Source: Verrucomicrobiota bacterium
Lineage (GTDB): Bacteria > Verrucomicrobiota > Verrucomicrobiia > Verrucomicrobiales > DEV007
Direction: 5' to 3'
DNA length: 64,000 nucleotides
Assembly: GCA_020630975.1 (NCBI GenBank)
Contig: JAHDID010000023.1
Coordinates: 1 to 64,000, forward strand
Position numbers and translations under genes: made by a program. Every line of letters begins with the position of its first letter. Positions within the stretch are counted from its first letter, which is position 1. Under the pieces are notes generated by a model, which saw only the letters and a program-made list of their open reading frames with translations, did not search any database and was not told the origin of the DNA. Positions 1 through 8,514 of the stretch are shown here, in pieces.

Positions 1-52
1 CCATGTTTGCTCCCATTTTCCCAACTCCAACAAATCCAATCTTAGCACTCAT
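1..52 (-). CDS. NAD-binding dehydrogenase, N-terminal fragment (3-hydroxyisobutyrate dehydrogenase-like)
   Basis: Only the first 17 codons lie in the window; the gene runs off the left edge on the minus strand. The translation begins at ATG (50-52) and reads MSAKIGFVGVGKMGANM. This is a Rossmann-fold beta strand followed by the glycine-rich turn GxGxMG. The turn with Met-Gly and a short N-terminus is typical of the 3-hydroxyisobutyrate / 6-phosphogluconate dehydrogenase superfamily. Pyrroline-5-carboxylate reductase is a less likely alternative, because proC is already present at 23125-23925. The substrate cannot be told from this fragment. Confidence 0.6.
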   Translation of the reverse strand, partial: MSAKIGFVGVGKMGANM

Positions 53-163
53 TGAAAGATGGTTTACTTCTTTTGCCGAACTTAGGCAATGTTAAATTCC
101 ACCCAACACTTCCCTTACACACGGGATAAGTTTCCTGTTAAATCCACGTAAGATTGTCTTCCA

Positions 164-188
164 CCGAGACGGCACGTTGCTGCCTCGG
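164..188. other. 11-bp hairpin downstream of the two-domain esterase
   Basis: CCGAG (164-168) pairs with CTCGG (184-188). Inside this, CGGCA (170-174) pairs with TGCTG (178-182) across a CGT loop, with one A/C mismatch between the two helices. It lies about 70 bp past the stop of the minus-strand esterase gene. No U-tract follows on either strand, so a Rho-independent terminator is not well supported. The rest of the 53-260 gap shows nothing recognisable. Confidence 0.35.
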
Positions 189-260
189 CCGATCAAACCT
201 CCGAGTCTATCGCCCCCCCGATCGATCTCAGCCCTCAGGCTTTACAGTTGGGCATCCACA

Positions 261-1739
261 TTACAACCCCATAGCCTTCAGCCATTCGCGTGCGATCAGC
301 TCATGGCCTTGCGGCAGCGGGTGCACCCCATCCCATATCCAGTGCTCAGCAGGAGCCATTGCCACGGCCCGGTCGAATGCTGCCTGAGTCTCGATATGTG
401 TAGCACCAAACTCCTTAGCCAGCTTGGCTACGATCGGGCGTAGTGCATCGGTAGCAGCACGGCGCTGCTGCCAGGCCGCATCGTTGTTTGCGAAAGCTCC
501 CGATTTTAGGACAAAAGGATCCAGCATCACGATCTTTAGCTCTGGATTCGCCGAGCGGCTTTGCTGGAGGATGTGGCGGTAGTCGCGCTCATAGGCTTGT
601 GGCGACACTCCTTTACCCACATCGTTGGTGCCGATGAGGATAGTGAGCACATCGGGACGCATATCGATAGCATCCTGCTGCCAACGCTGTCGGAGCTGAG
701 CTACCGTGTTTCCACTTTTACCACGATTATAGAAATCCAGCTCCAACTCTGGGCTATCGAGCCCCAGCCTGCCTGCCAGCATAAAGACGAAGCTATGACC
801 TAGGTAGTGATTGCGATCCTTCTCATTGCGCCCCCAGTTCATATCGGTAATCGAGTCTCCGATGAACACCAACCGACTGCCCGCAGCGATCGGTACTGCA
901 TCGAGCAGATGCTCGACACCATCGGGGATCTGCACCACTGAAGATCCGCTAAGGATACCGTGGCGCACCAGAAAGCGATCCGTCAGCTCCACTGACCAAT
1001 AGAAAAAAGGATTGCGAGGATTGCGCCCATTGCAGAAACCATGCTTACCACCTTTGCCTATGTGCAGCTCGCTATCGTTACCAGCCGTGCGGTACTCCTG
1101 GTCCCACACTAGCAAACTCTCCACGGGTATTCCCTGGTCCTCATCGCCAAGAAAAGTGATCACCGGCGGTAAATCCGCTCGAATATGCTCAGGTGGTGAG
1201 AATGGCTTAGCAGTGCGAAACCAAGGACTCGTCAGCACGATGGCATTGGGCTCGCAGTCTGCCACCTCAGCTGCCTGCTCCCCTGGGATCATCGCAGTCG
1301 CAGCTGCGAGCAGTCCACCCGCCGAGTCTCCCGCTGCTACGATACGATCAGGATCGATCTTGAGCTCAGACGCATTGCGCCTCAGGTGAGAGATCGCAGC
1401 CTTAGCATCGGCTACACACTCGCGCGGCACCTGCACCCCATCTCGATCGCGCAGTCGATAGCCCACCGAGACCGCTACCATGCCCCGCCGACTCCAATAG
1501 CGACAATCTGGGTAGTGCCAATTCGGGTCACCGGCATTCCAGCTCCCTCCGTGGAACCAGACCATCACGGGGAAACGCTTGCCGGTCTGGTAATCCGCCG
1601 GCAAAAACACCGCCATCTCCAGCGGTTTATCAGCCCCTTCTATGGTCTTATAAGCCCAGGTAGCATCTGGCTCTCGAGCAGCAGCCGGTTGTAGGCAGAC
1701 TGAGAGCACAAACAATATCAAGCACGAAGGTCGAAACAT
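261..1739 (-). CDS. Secreted two-domain esterase: alpha/beta-hydrolase fused to SGNH/GDSL hydrolase
   Basis: A 492-residue exported protein. The start at 1739 is chosen because a signal peptide (residues 1-21, ending PAAA) follows at once, and the longer open frame upstream only translates the intergenic repeat at 1783-1821. Residues about 30-260 form an alpha/beta-hydrolase of the BD-FAE/esterase-lipase type: oxyanion HGG at 63-65, nucleophile elbow GDSAGG at 137-142, acid in the GDED segment near 199-202, and catalytic His in GKHGF near 233. Residues about 285-492 form an SGNH hydrolase: block I GDSITD at 294-299, GKSGN, GTNDVG, and block V DGVHP. Both catalytic sets look complete. The combination suggests deacylation of acetylated or feruloylated polysaccharides, which is an inference. 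It probably shares a transcript with the SDR gene upstream. Confidence 0.88.
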   Translation of the reverse strand: MFRPSCLILFVLSVCLQPAAAREPDATWAYKTIEGADKPLEMAVFLPADYQTGKRFPVMVWFHGGSWNAGDPNWHYPDCRYWSRRGMVAVSVGYRLRDRDGVQVPRECVADAKAAISHLRRNASELKIDPDRIVAAGDSAGGLLAAATAMIPGEQAAEVADCEPNAIVLTSPWFRTAKPFSPPEHIRADLPPVITFLGDEDQGIPVESLLVWDQEYRTAGNDSELHIGKGGKHGFCNGRNPRNPFFYWSVELTDRFLVRHGILSGSSVVQIPDGVEHLLDAVPIAAGSRLVFIGDSITDMNWGRNEKDRNHYLGHSFVFMLAGRLGLDSPELELDFYNRGKSGNTVAQLRQRWQQDAIDMRPDVLTILIGTNDVGKGVSPQAYERDYRHILQQSRSANPELKIVMLDPFVLKSGAFANNDAAWQQRRAATDALRPIVAKLAKEFGATHIETQAAFDRAVAMAPAEHWIWDGVHPLPQGHELIAREWLKAMGL

Positions 1740-1782
1740 AACCCAACCCAGCTTTATCACTGCCTGATCCTCAATCGATGGG

Positions 1783-1821
1783 TTGTACCCTATTGAGTGA
1801 AAATTGTACCCTATTGAATTT
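1783..1821 (+). repeat. 21-bp-period tandem intergenic repeat, copy 1 (two units)
   Basis: Two head-to-tail units lie between two minus-strand genes. The first is variant (TTGTACCCTATTGAGTGA). The second is the canonical ATTGTACCCTATTGAATTT. The same arrangement, a variable first unit followed by an invariant second unit 21 bp later, recurs five more times in this window, always on the plus strand as given. Confidence 0.9.
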
Positions 1822-1827
1822 GAGTCT

Positions 1828-2595
1828 TCACACTGCCTGATGAGTAGGTCGCAGCAACACATCGGTGATGTCGACATGCTCAGGCGCTGTCAGCTGATGA
1901 ATCGCTAGTGCGGCTATATCCTCAGCTTTCAGGATGGGAAACTTTATCGCCTCGTCGCGCGACAGCGGGCTACTCGCTGAGGCGAAATACTCATCGAGCA
2001 GCTCAGTATCGACGAATCCTGGCGATATGCAGCTGACTCGGGTGTGATTACCCGCCAGCCGTAGCTCCTGCCGAAGGCCTTCTGTCATCGCTCGCACGGC
2101 AAACTTGGTGGCCGAGTAAAAGCCGCCTCGCCCCGGCACGCGATGCCCGGACATACTGCAGAGATTGAGAATCTGCCCGCCTGTGTCAGGAAAAAATTTC
2201 AGCGCCTCTCGGCATGCGGTCGCTAGTCCTAGGACATTCAGATTCATCATATCGGCCCAGTCGCTATACTCGCCATCGACGAGTGACGCCTGGCGGGCCA
2301 GTCCCGCGGAATTCACCAGGATATCCAGACCGCCGCCCTCGGCCTCGGCACCAGCGCTGATCGCATCGATGATTTTGGCTTCGTCCGTAAAATCCGCTAC
2401 AATACCACAGGCACTACCACCAGCGCTCTCGATCTCGCTGACCACCTCGGCTAGGCGTCGCTGTCTGCGCGCACACACCACCACATCGGCCCCGTGCTCG
2501 GCTAGCGCCACGGCGATCGCGCGACCGATACCGCTGGATGCTCCTGTCACAAATGCACGCTTGCCCGATAGCTTTGAGGTAGAAGATGATGCCAT
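1828..2595 (-). CDS. Short-chain dehydrogenase/reductase (SDR family)
   Basis: A classical SDR of 255 residues. The NAD(P)-binding motif TGASSGIG is near residues 18-25, NSAG near 110, and the catalytic Tyr-x-x-x-Lys is in YSATK near 160. The C-terminal part carries the usual PGFVDTE segment. Such enzymes reversibly oxidise alcohols or reduce ketones with NAD(P)H in the cytoplasm; the substrate is not predictable here. A short N-terminal extension (MASSSTSKLSGK) precedes the Rossmann fold. The gene lies upstream of the two-domain esterase on the same strand, separated by repeat copy 1. It is divergent from the PQQ-type propeller gene, with a shared control region at 2596-2703. Confidence 0.93.
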   Translation of the reverse strand: MASSSTSKLSGKRAFVTGASSGIGRAIAVALAEHGADVVVCARRQRRLAEVVSEIESAGGSACGIVADFTDEAKIIDAISAGAEAEGGGLDILVNSAGLARQASLVDGEYSDWADMMNLNVLGLATACREALKFFPDTGGQILNLCSMSGHRVPGRGGFYSATKFAVRAMTEGLRQELRLAGNHTRVSCISPGFVDTELLDEYFASASSPLSRDEAIKFPILKAEDIAALAIHQLTAPEHVDITDVLLRPTHQAV

Positions 2596-2703
2596 GCTGG
2601 CGACTTTACTTGGACTTCTGCCCCGCCCAAACTACTTTCTTCCGCCCCGTCACCCCTCGAAAAAGTTCCCCCAATTTCCCAGATCGAGCGTTTATTTAGT
2701 AAG

Positions 2704-4014
2704 ATGACTTTCCACAAACTCATAGCCGCCCTCACTTTGGGCCTCTGCGGTATGTCGACTGCGGGAGACTGGCCACACATGCTAGGGCCGACCCTCGATT
2801 TCCATAGTCAGGAGACGGGGCTGCGTCTCAACTTCCCCGTCGAGGGCCCACCAAAGCTTTGGGAATTCGAGAAAGGCAAAGGCCACGCCGGCGTGGTGGT
2901 GGTGGACGATCACGTCATCCTGATGCACCAGATCGACGAGCAGGAAGTCATTCACTGCCTGGCAGCCGCTACTGGCAAAGTCATCTGGCAGCACCGCTAT
3001 CCCGTGAAGGTCGATCACTCCTACGGTATCGTCGATACACCTCGCTCCAGCCCCTCGATCGACGTCGAGACCAAGACAGTCTACACCCTAGGCAATGATA
3101 CCGATCTGATCGCTTTTGACCTGAAGAAAGGCAAAATCAAATGGCAGAAAAAGCTGTCTCAGGAATATGGCGAAGCACCATTTTTCTTCGGCCAAGGGTC
3201 CAGTCCGCTCCCCTATCAGGACAAGCTGGTCGTGCATGTGGGCGCCCCTGGAGCCTGTGTAGTGGCACTTGATAAAAAGACAGGAGCCGAGCTGTGGCGG
3301 GCCGATCACACCTGGAATGGTAGCTACGCCTCACCCATCATAGCCGATATCAATGGCACCGATCGCCTGATGGTATTTGCCGGCGGCAAGACGCGCCCAC
3401 CTCATGGTGGACTGCTGTGTATCGATCCCGAGACAGGAGTCGTTCACGATGCCTTTGAGTGGCGCTCGGATACCTTTGCATCGGTGAATGCCGCGACCCC
3501 GGTGGCCTGCGGACCCAATCGGGTATTCATCACCGAAGACTATGGTAAAGGCGGGGTGATGCTGCGCTATGATCAAAATTTCAAAGCCCATGTGATGTGG
3601 CGAGCACTCGATTTTGGCTGCCAGTTTCAAACACCGATTTATCACGATGGGATACTCTACGGCTTTGGCGGCAATGCAGGCCTGATGCTCGCCTGCGATG
3701 TCACTTCTGGTAGAATCCTCTGGGACGAGGGCTTTTTCAAAACCACTATCCCATGGAAGGGCCGCGATATCCCCATCAGCATGGGCCACGCTCACCTCAT
3801 CCATGTCGATGGCGCCTTTCTCTGTCTGAGCGAGAATGGCTCCCTAGTCCGATTTTTCCTGAATCAGAATGGACCTGGTCTCATGTCGAGAGCCCGCCTG
3901 TTTTATGCCCCGGAGGCGTGGGCCCCGCCTGTCATCAGCAATGGCAGACTCTTCATCAACCAAAACGAGATGCAGCAGCGCCTGATCTGCTATGACGTCG
4001 GTGCCGGACGCTAG
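2704..4014 (+). CDS. Exported PQQ-binding-like beta-propeller protein
   Basis: A 436-residue protein with an N-terminal signal peptide ending near STAG (residues 1-20). It is followed by repeated blades of the PQQ/YvrL/BamB-like propeller type; segments such as GKVIWQHR, GKIKWQKK, GAELWRA and GRILWDEG mark the W-motif ends of successive blades. These proteins are common as exported WD40/PQQ-like propellers in Verrucomicrobiota and Planctomycetota. An actual PQQ-dehydrogenase activity is unlikely, because the catalytic calcium/PQQ site residues of quinoproteins are not evident. A relative of the same length and layout is at 58621-59937. The gene is convergent with the LON-domain gene, only 5 bp apart. 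Confidence 0.85.
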   Translation: MTFHKLIAALTLGLCGMSTAGDWPHMLGPTLDFHSQETGLRLNFPVEGPPKLWEFEKGKGHAGVVVVDDHVILMHQIDEQEVIHCLAAATGKVIWQHRYPVKVDHSYGIVDTPRSSPSIDVETKTVYTLGNDTDLIAFDLKKGKIKWQKKLSQEYGEAPFFFGQGSSPLPYQDKLVVHVGAPGACVVALDKKTGAELWRADHTWNGSYASPIIADINGTDRLMVFAGGKTRPPHGGLLCIDPETGVVHDAFEWRSDTFASVNAATPVACGPNRVFITEDYGKGGVMLRYDQNFKAHVMWRALDFGCQFQTPIYHDGILYGFGGNAGLMLACDVTSGRILWDEGFFKTTIPWKGRDIPISMGHAHLIHVDGAFLCLSENGSLVRFFLNQNGPGLMSRARLFYAPEAWAPPVISNGRLFINQNEMQQRLICYDVGAGR

Positions 4015-4019
4015 AGCTA

Positions 4020-4658
4020 CTAGAGCCCCTCAGCACTGCTTTTCATGTGATAGATCAGAAACTCGAGGCGCTCTTTGACCGAGACCATCTCGAGCAACTC
4101 CTGCCGACAATCTGGATCGTGCAAAAAGTTGTGCCCGATCATATCTGCTACCTCCACGGGATCGTCGAGTACCTCCAGGATCTTTTGCATGGGTAGACTC
4201 ACCTGCTTATCATGATGGTCAGCGATCGAGCGCTGACAGAGATTGATCAGCTCGTAGGCTAGCTGCTGCTCCCCCGACGAGTCGATCGATAGATCCACCA
4301 CCGGCTTGATATTTGCCACGCGGAAAGGAAAAACCTGGCTCCAACCGACGATCTCTACCCGCTGTAGGCCCTGCAGCATCAAGTGAGAGGTGCCATCGCC
4401 ATGCTTCACACAGGCTCTCACAAGGCCTGCGGTGAATATCACCCGCACCGGATCGGGGTCCACCTCTGGATCGACCTCAGGTCGGGCGTAGGCCACGCCA
4501 AACATGCGCTCGCCTCCCAGGGCGTAGTCCAGCATCGTCCGGTAGCGCTCCTCGTAAATGTACAACGGCATGAGCGAGCGCGGGAAGTGCGTAGCGGCGC
4601 CCAACACCATGATCGGCATGGTCTCGGGCAGAGGGATCTGGGATTCGCTAAATTCCAT
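4020..4658 (-). CDS. LON peptidase N-terminal (substrate-binding) domain protein
   Basis: A 212-residue stand-alone LON N-terminal domain. The opening block MPIMVLGAATHFPRSLMPLY matches the 'lPlfpL..vlFPg..lpL.ifE.RY' signature, with YEERYRTML following. No AAA+ or Ser-Lys protease domain is present, so it is not the Lon protease itself. Such proteins resemble bacterial YcbG/CrbN-type proteins whose role is not settled. The C-terminal helices (residues about 120-205) match the helical part of the LON domain. It is divergently arranged from rpsO. Confidence 0.85.
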   Translation of the reverse strand: MEFSESQIPLPETMPIMVLGAATHFPRSLMPLYIYEERYRTMLDYALGGERMFGVAYARPEVDPEVDPDPVRVIFTAGLVRACVKHGDGTSHLMLQGLQRVEIVGWSQVFPFRVANIKPVVDLSIDSSGEQQLAYELINLCQRSIADHHDKQVSLPMQKILEVLDDPVEVADMIGHNFLHDPDCRQELLEMVSVKERLEFLIYHMKSSAEGL

Positions 4659-4787
4659 TTATGCTGGGTCCACTATGATAGACTCTCTAAAATCGCTCAG
4701 CTGCACAATCTTTTCCATTGCATACGTCCATAAGTATGATTTTGTTCCCGTCCTTCAATTCTGAATAACGTCTCAGAAATGCTAATG

Positions 4788-4804
4788 GGCATCAAGGTGA
4801 TGCC
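4788..4804 (+). promoter_or_regulatory. Hairpin in the rpsO leader, possible S15 autoregulatory element
   Basis: GGCATC (4788-4793) and GATGCC (4799-4804) form a perfect 6-bp stem with the loop AAGGT. The loop carries the only Shine-Dalgarno-like AAGG upstream of the rpsO ATG at 4820. rpsO is autoregulated through 5' leader structure in several bacteria. This leader has not been matched to a known S15-binding fold, so the assignment is tentative. Confidence 0.35.
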
Positions 4805-4819
4805 AAAAATTATCCTAAG

Positions 4820-5077
4820 ATGGAAGCTACAGCAGAAAAGCTAACTGAACTACAGCTACATGACAAAGACACCGGAAGCTCCGATGTCCAGATCGTGCGT
4901 CTCACCGAGCGCATCGTGCAGCTGACTGATCACATGAACGAAAACCCAAAAGACCTCTCCTCACGTCGAGGTCTTTTGACACTTGTGGCACGCCGCCGCA
5001 AGTTGCTCGATTACCTCGCTCGCACACAGCCTGAGCGCTACCAAGCGATTCTGAAGTCACTTGGTCTTCGTAGGTAA
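4820..5077 (+). CDS. rpsO: 30S ribosomal protein S15
   Basis: An 85-residue S15, near the usual 88-89 residues. Conserved features are DTGSSDVQI (residues 17-25), the RLTERI..LT.H segment, HSRRGLL-like SSRRGLLTLVARRRKLLDY, and the C-terminal LKSLGLRR. It is a primary 16S rRNA binder that nucleates the small-subunit platform. The ATG at 4820 gives a protein about four residues shorter than E. coli S15 at the N-terminus, and no good Shine-Dalgarno is adjacent. It is followed by a terminator and then pnp, the common rpsO-pnp arrangement. Confidence 0.97.
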   Translation: MEATAEKLTELQLHDKDTGSSDVQIVRLTERIVQLTDHMNENPKDLSSRRGLLTLVARRRKLLDYLARTQPERYQAILKSLGLRR

Positions 5078-5112
5078 TTGCGATCGTTAGATCTGTATGA
5101 GACGAAAAATTG

Positions 5113-5148
5113 GGCTTGGGATCTGATTTACGACCCCAGGCCTTTTTT
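5113..5148 (+). terminator. Rho-independent terminator after rpsO
   Basis: GGCTTGGG (5113-5120) pairs with CCCAGGCC (5135-5142), with one G-U pair, and is followed at once by six T residues (5143-5148). It lies between rpsO and pnp, so part of the rpsO transcripts should end here, and pnp may use its own promoter or readthrough. Confidence 0.85.
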
Positions 5149-5268
5149 GCGTTTTCATAACCACAAGTTCACTCCCTGGGAGGCTCCAGTCTAGCTTCCC
5201 TCTGGCTGCGTTCAGATTTCACACGCGGCTTCCCCGAGACACCTTTCTATCACCAAACCTAAAAGAAA

Positions 5269-7407
5269 ATGGATACACATAAATTGACGTGCCAAGTCGG
5301 CGCGCACGAATACGAGTTCGAAGTCGGACGTATGGGTAAATTGGCCGATGGGGCCGTTACTGTCCGAGTCGGAGACACTGTAGTGATGGTCACTGCGGTA
5401 TCACAGACCAGCGTCCGCGAAGGACAGGACTGGTTCCCACTATCAGTGGAATACAAAGAGAAAGCAGCCGCAGCAGGCCGCTTCCCAGGTGGCTACTTCA
5501 AGCGCGAAGGCCGCCCTACCGAGAAAGAAATCCTCACCTGTCGTATGACGGACCGCCCACTGCGTCCGCTCTTCCCGAAAGGCTATTTCTACGACACACA
5601 GGTCGTCGCTCTGCTACTGAGTGCTGACCTCGTGCACGATGCCGATATCCCGAGCATGAACGGCGCATCCGCCGCTCTCTGTGTATCGGACATCCCATTC
5701 GCAGGCCCGATCGCCGCTGTGCGTGTCGGTCGCGTGAATGGCGAATTCATCGCTAACCCAACTTTCGAAGAGCGCGAGCAATCCGACCTTGATCTCGTCT
5801 ACGCCGGCCTGAAGGACAAGGTCATCATGATCGAGGGTGCTGGCGACGAGGTGGCTGACGAGGACTTCAAGAAAGCTCTATCTTTCGCCCAGGACTCCAT
5901 CCAGCCCCTCATCGAGGTGCAGGAGAAGCTCCAGGAGCTATGCGGCAAGAAGAAGCGCGAGCCTGAGCTGCTGACAGTGAACCAGGACATCCTAGACGTG
6001 GCCTACGAGGTATGCGGCGATCGCATCGAGGAAGCACTGACCATCAAGATGAAAGTCGAGCGTGGTGTCGCTATCGGCGCACTCCGCAAAGAGGTAGAGG
6101 CTGCAGTCCTCGAGAAGTTCCCAGATGCTGGCGACTTCGAGATCAATCAGGCATTCGACTTCATGCAGAAGAAGTCAGTCCGCCTATCTCTACTCAACGA
6201 AGGCAAGCGCATGGACGGCCGTGGTATCGACGATATCCGCGACCTGTCTGCCGAGATCGACGTGATGCCTCGCACCCACGGTTCGTCTCTGTTCGCACGT
6301 GGCGAGACTCAAGCTCTTGCCTTGGCGACTCTCGCTCCTGGCGATGAGGTCCAGTATCTCGACAACTACGCTGGTGGCGAAGACACCAAGCGTTTCATCC
6401 TGCACTACAACTTCCCACCATTCTCAGTGGGTGAGTGTGGCCGTATGGGTGGCATGAACCGCCGCGAGATCGGTCACGGTGCTCTCGCCGAGCGCTCGAT
6501 CGAGCCAGTGGTGCCAGATCTTTCCGAGTTCCCATACGCGATCCGCGTGACATCCGAGGTCATGGAGTCCAATGGCTCGACTTCGATGGCTTCGGTCTGC
6601 TCCGGTTCACTCGCTCTTCTCGACGCTGGTGTGCCTCTCAAGTCGAATGTCGCCGGTATCTCTTGCGGTCTAGTCGCAGATCGCGACGAGAATGGCAACA
6701 TCACCAAGCACGTGACCATGCTCGACATCATCGGTAGCGAGGATTTCTTCGGTGATATGGACTTCAAGCTGTGCGGTACTCGCACTGGTGTCACTGGTTA
6801 CCAGCTGGACCTCAAGCTTCCAGGTATCCCGCTCGACATCCTCTTCGAGGGTATCGACAAAGCCGTAAAAGGCCGCATGACTGTCCTCGATGTGATGGAC
6901 GGTGTGGCTAAAGAGCACGGCAGCCTCAGTGAGCACGCACCTCGTATCGAGAGCTTCCAGATCGATCCAAGCAAGATCGGCGAGCTTATCGGACCTGGTG
7001 GTAAGAACATCAAGGGTATCCAGAGCGAGACTGGTGCAGACATCAGCATCGACGACGATGGCACGGTAAACATCTACGCCGCTCACAAAGAGGGTCTAGA
7101 TCGTGCAGTCGAGCTGGTCAAGCGTGTCACTGCCGAGATCGAAATCGGCGTGATCTACCACGGCAAGATCGTCAACACCACCAACTTCGGTGCGTTCATC
7201 GAGGTGCTTCCTGGCAAAGACGGCATGATCCACATCTCCGAGCTAGCTGACTTCCGCGTCAAGCAGGTCGAAGACGTCGTGAAAGTCGGCGACATGGTCT
7301 ACGCTAAGTGCATCGGTATCGATGAGAAAGGCCGCGTGAAGATGAGCCGCAAGGCAGCCATGGAAGAGCGTGGCGAAGAAGCTGAGAAGGAAATGGCCGA
7401 AGGCTAA
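5269..7407 (+). CDS. pnp: Polyribonucleotide nucleotidyltransferase (PNPase)
   Basis: A 712-residue PNPase of full length, processively degrading RNA 3' to 5' with phosphate. The order is: first RNase PH domain (residues about 5-220), all-helical linker, second RNase PH domain (about 310-540), KH domain with GPGGKNIKGI (about 575-585), and S1 domain (about 620-695) with GAFIEVLPGKDGMIHISEL. The catalytic RNase PH core FARGETQ and the SDMDF-equivalent GDMDFK are present. It ends with an acidic tail (EERGEEAEKEMAEG). It follows rpsO and has its own strong terminator. Confidence 0.98.
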   Translation: MDTHKLTCQVGAHEYEFEVGRMGKLADGAVTVRVGDTVVMVTAVSQTSVREGQDWFPLSVEYKEKAAAAGRFPGGYFKREGRPTEKEILTCRMTDRPLRPLFPKGYFYDTQVVALLLSADLVHDADIPSMNGASAALCVSDIPFAGPIAAVRVGRVNGEFIANPTFEEREQSDLDLVYAGLKDKVIMIEGAGDEVADEDFKKALSFAQDSIQPLIEVQEKLQELCGKKKREPELLTVNQDILDVAYEVCGDRIEEALTIKMKVERGVAIGALRKEVEAAVLEKFPDAGDFEINQAFDFMQKKSVRLSLLNEGKRMDGRGIDDIRDLSAEIDVMPRTHGSSLFARGETQALALATLAPGDEVQYLDNYAGGEDTKRFILHYNFPPFSVGECGRMGGMNRREIGHGALAERSIEPVVPDLSEFPYAIRVTSEVMESNGSTSMASVCSGSLALLDAGVPLKSNVAGISCGLVADRDENGNITKHVTMLDIIGSEDFFGDMDFKLCGTRTGVTGYQLDLKLPGIPLDILFEGIDKAVKGRMTVLDVMDGVAKEHGSLSEHAPRIESFQIDPSKIGELIGPGGKNIKGIQSETGADISIDDDGTVNIYAAHKEGLDRAVELVKRVTAEIEIGVIYHGKIVNTTNFGAFIEVLPGKDGMIHISELADFRVKQVEDVVKVGDMVYAKCIGIDEKGRVKMSRKAAMEERGEEAEKEMAEG

Positions 7408-7442
7408 GACCGATTAGTATTCTTCACAGAATTCATTTAAGG

Positions 7443-7474
7443 AAAGGTGCAGTCGAGAGACTGCACCTTTTTTT
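7443..7474 (+). terminator. Rho-independent terminator after pnp
   Basis: AAAGGTGCAGTC (7443-7454) pairs perfectly with GACTGCACCTTT (7459-7470) across a GAGA (GNRA) tetraloop, and the T run continues to 7474. This is a textbook intrinsic terminator, 36 bp after the pnp stop. Confidence 0.95.
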
Positions 7475-7491
7475 GTGCTTAGCGGATGCAG

Positions 7492-7526
7492 CGCTATAGA
7501 TCGGATAGGTCCTATACGACCTATAG
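7492..7526. repeat. Short palindromic ATAGGTC repeat, copy A
   Basis: The stretch contains ATAGGTCCTATACGACCTAT, an imperfect palindrome built on TAGGTC/GACCTA. A related copy, with TATAGGTCATATACGCCCT and a nearby AGGACCTAT, is at 25441-25473. Both are intergenic and follow a plus-strand gene (pnp, gatA). They may be members of a dispersed short palindromic family. Confidence 0.5.
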
Positions 7527-7533
7527 CAGTGCT

Positions 7534-8394
7534 CTACTCGGCATACCGCAGCACTGCTGTCACCGGATAGTGATCACTCGGGTAGCGTCCAGCATCCTGC
7601 GTGCGATCGATCACCGAGCTCATGGCTGAAAAACCACTCCCATTCAGCACCCAGTCGATTCGCCGCCCTAGGTACTCACCACTCCAGCGTGTGAGAGTCG
7701 ACAGCTCGGTAGTGACCTTGGGATTGGCACTACGAAAGGAGTCGACCAGAGGGCTATCTCCACTCACGCCAAGTAGTGTCTGATAGGGCTGCGAGTCTGG
7801 CGTGCAATTGAAGTCGCCCACCACGATCACTCGCTGGTGCTCTGCCATCCATTCGTCGAGCCGACTGCGCAGCAGCTTGGCCGAATTTTCCTTAGCCAGT
7901 TTGCCTTTGTGATCGAAGTGGGTGCTGACAAACAACAATTCGCTGCCATCCCGTTGGCGGTCCTTTAGCCGTGCCCAAGTGACGATGCGAGGACAAGCGG
8001 CATCCCAGCCCATACTGCCTCGCTCCTCAGGAGTCTCGCTCAGCCAAAAATCCCCCGCTTCGATCAGCTCGAACCTCGACTTGCGAAAGAAAACCGGCAC
8101 GCCCTCGCCCGCGCCCGGCTCCACCTCACGACTGGTACCGACATATTGGTACTCGGGTAGCTGCTCGGCCAACCACTCGGTCTGAAAATCAATACTCTCC
8201 TGCAGACCGAAAATATCAGGTGCAGACAATTGTAAAGTCTCCGCCACCAGGTAGCGCCGCTTCTCCCAAGCATTCGCCCCATCCTTGGCCGTACCGAAGC
8301 GGATATTAAAACTCATCACCTTTACGGCGTGTGGGAGGTCACCAGCGTTTAGGCAGGTGGCAAAGAATACAAGACATAAAGCTAAAAGGCGCAT
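7534..8394 (-). CDS. Secreted endonuclease/exonuclease/phosphatase family protein
   Basis: A 286-residue EEP-superfamily hydrolase. The start at 8394 is preferred over longer frames because it opens directly with a signal peptide (MRLLALCLVFFATCLNAG). Family motifs in order are VMSFNIRFG (metal/Asn), GLQES (metal Glu), VSTHFDHKG, VGDFNCTPDS (catalytic Asp/Asn), RRIDWVL and SDHYPV (catalytic His). All catalytic positions are therefore intact. Related exported proteins include metal-dependent phosphodiesterases; the substrate, whether nucleic acid, sphingolipid or inositol phosphate, is not resolved. Confidence 0.9.
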   Translation of the reverse strand: MRLLALCLVFFATCLNAGDLPHAVKVMSFNIRFGTAKDGANAWEKRRYLVAETLQLSAPDIFGLQESIDFQTEWLAEQLPEYQYVGTSREVEPGAGEGVPVFFRKSRFELIEAGDFWLSETPEERGSMGWDAACPRIVTWARLKDRQRDGSELLFVSTHFDHKGKLAKENSAKLLRSRLDEWMAEHQRVIVVGDFNCTPDSQPYQTLLGVSGDSPLVDSFRSANPKVTTELSTLTRWSGEYLGRRIDWVLNGSGFSAMSSVIDRTQDAGRYPSDHYPVTAVLRYAE

Positions 8395-8514
8395 AGGACG
8401 ACATAGTCGAGAAGCTAAGAAAAAACCACAGACGTCATCCTGCCTCCCAGTAGCCAGATCCACATACCTGATCAAGGTCTAGTCTTTTGCCCCAAAACGT
8501 TTCAAACTTACTCC

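Noticed and set aside
1740-1877. N-terminal extension of the esterase frame to 1877
   Set aside because: It would translate the intergenic repeat and overlap the SDR 3' end; the signal peptide begins at 1739.
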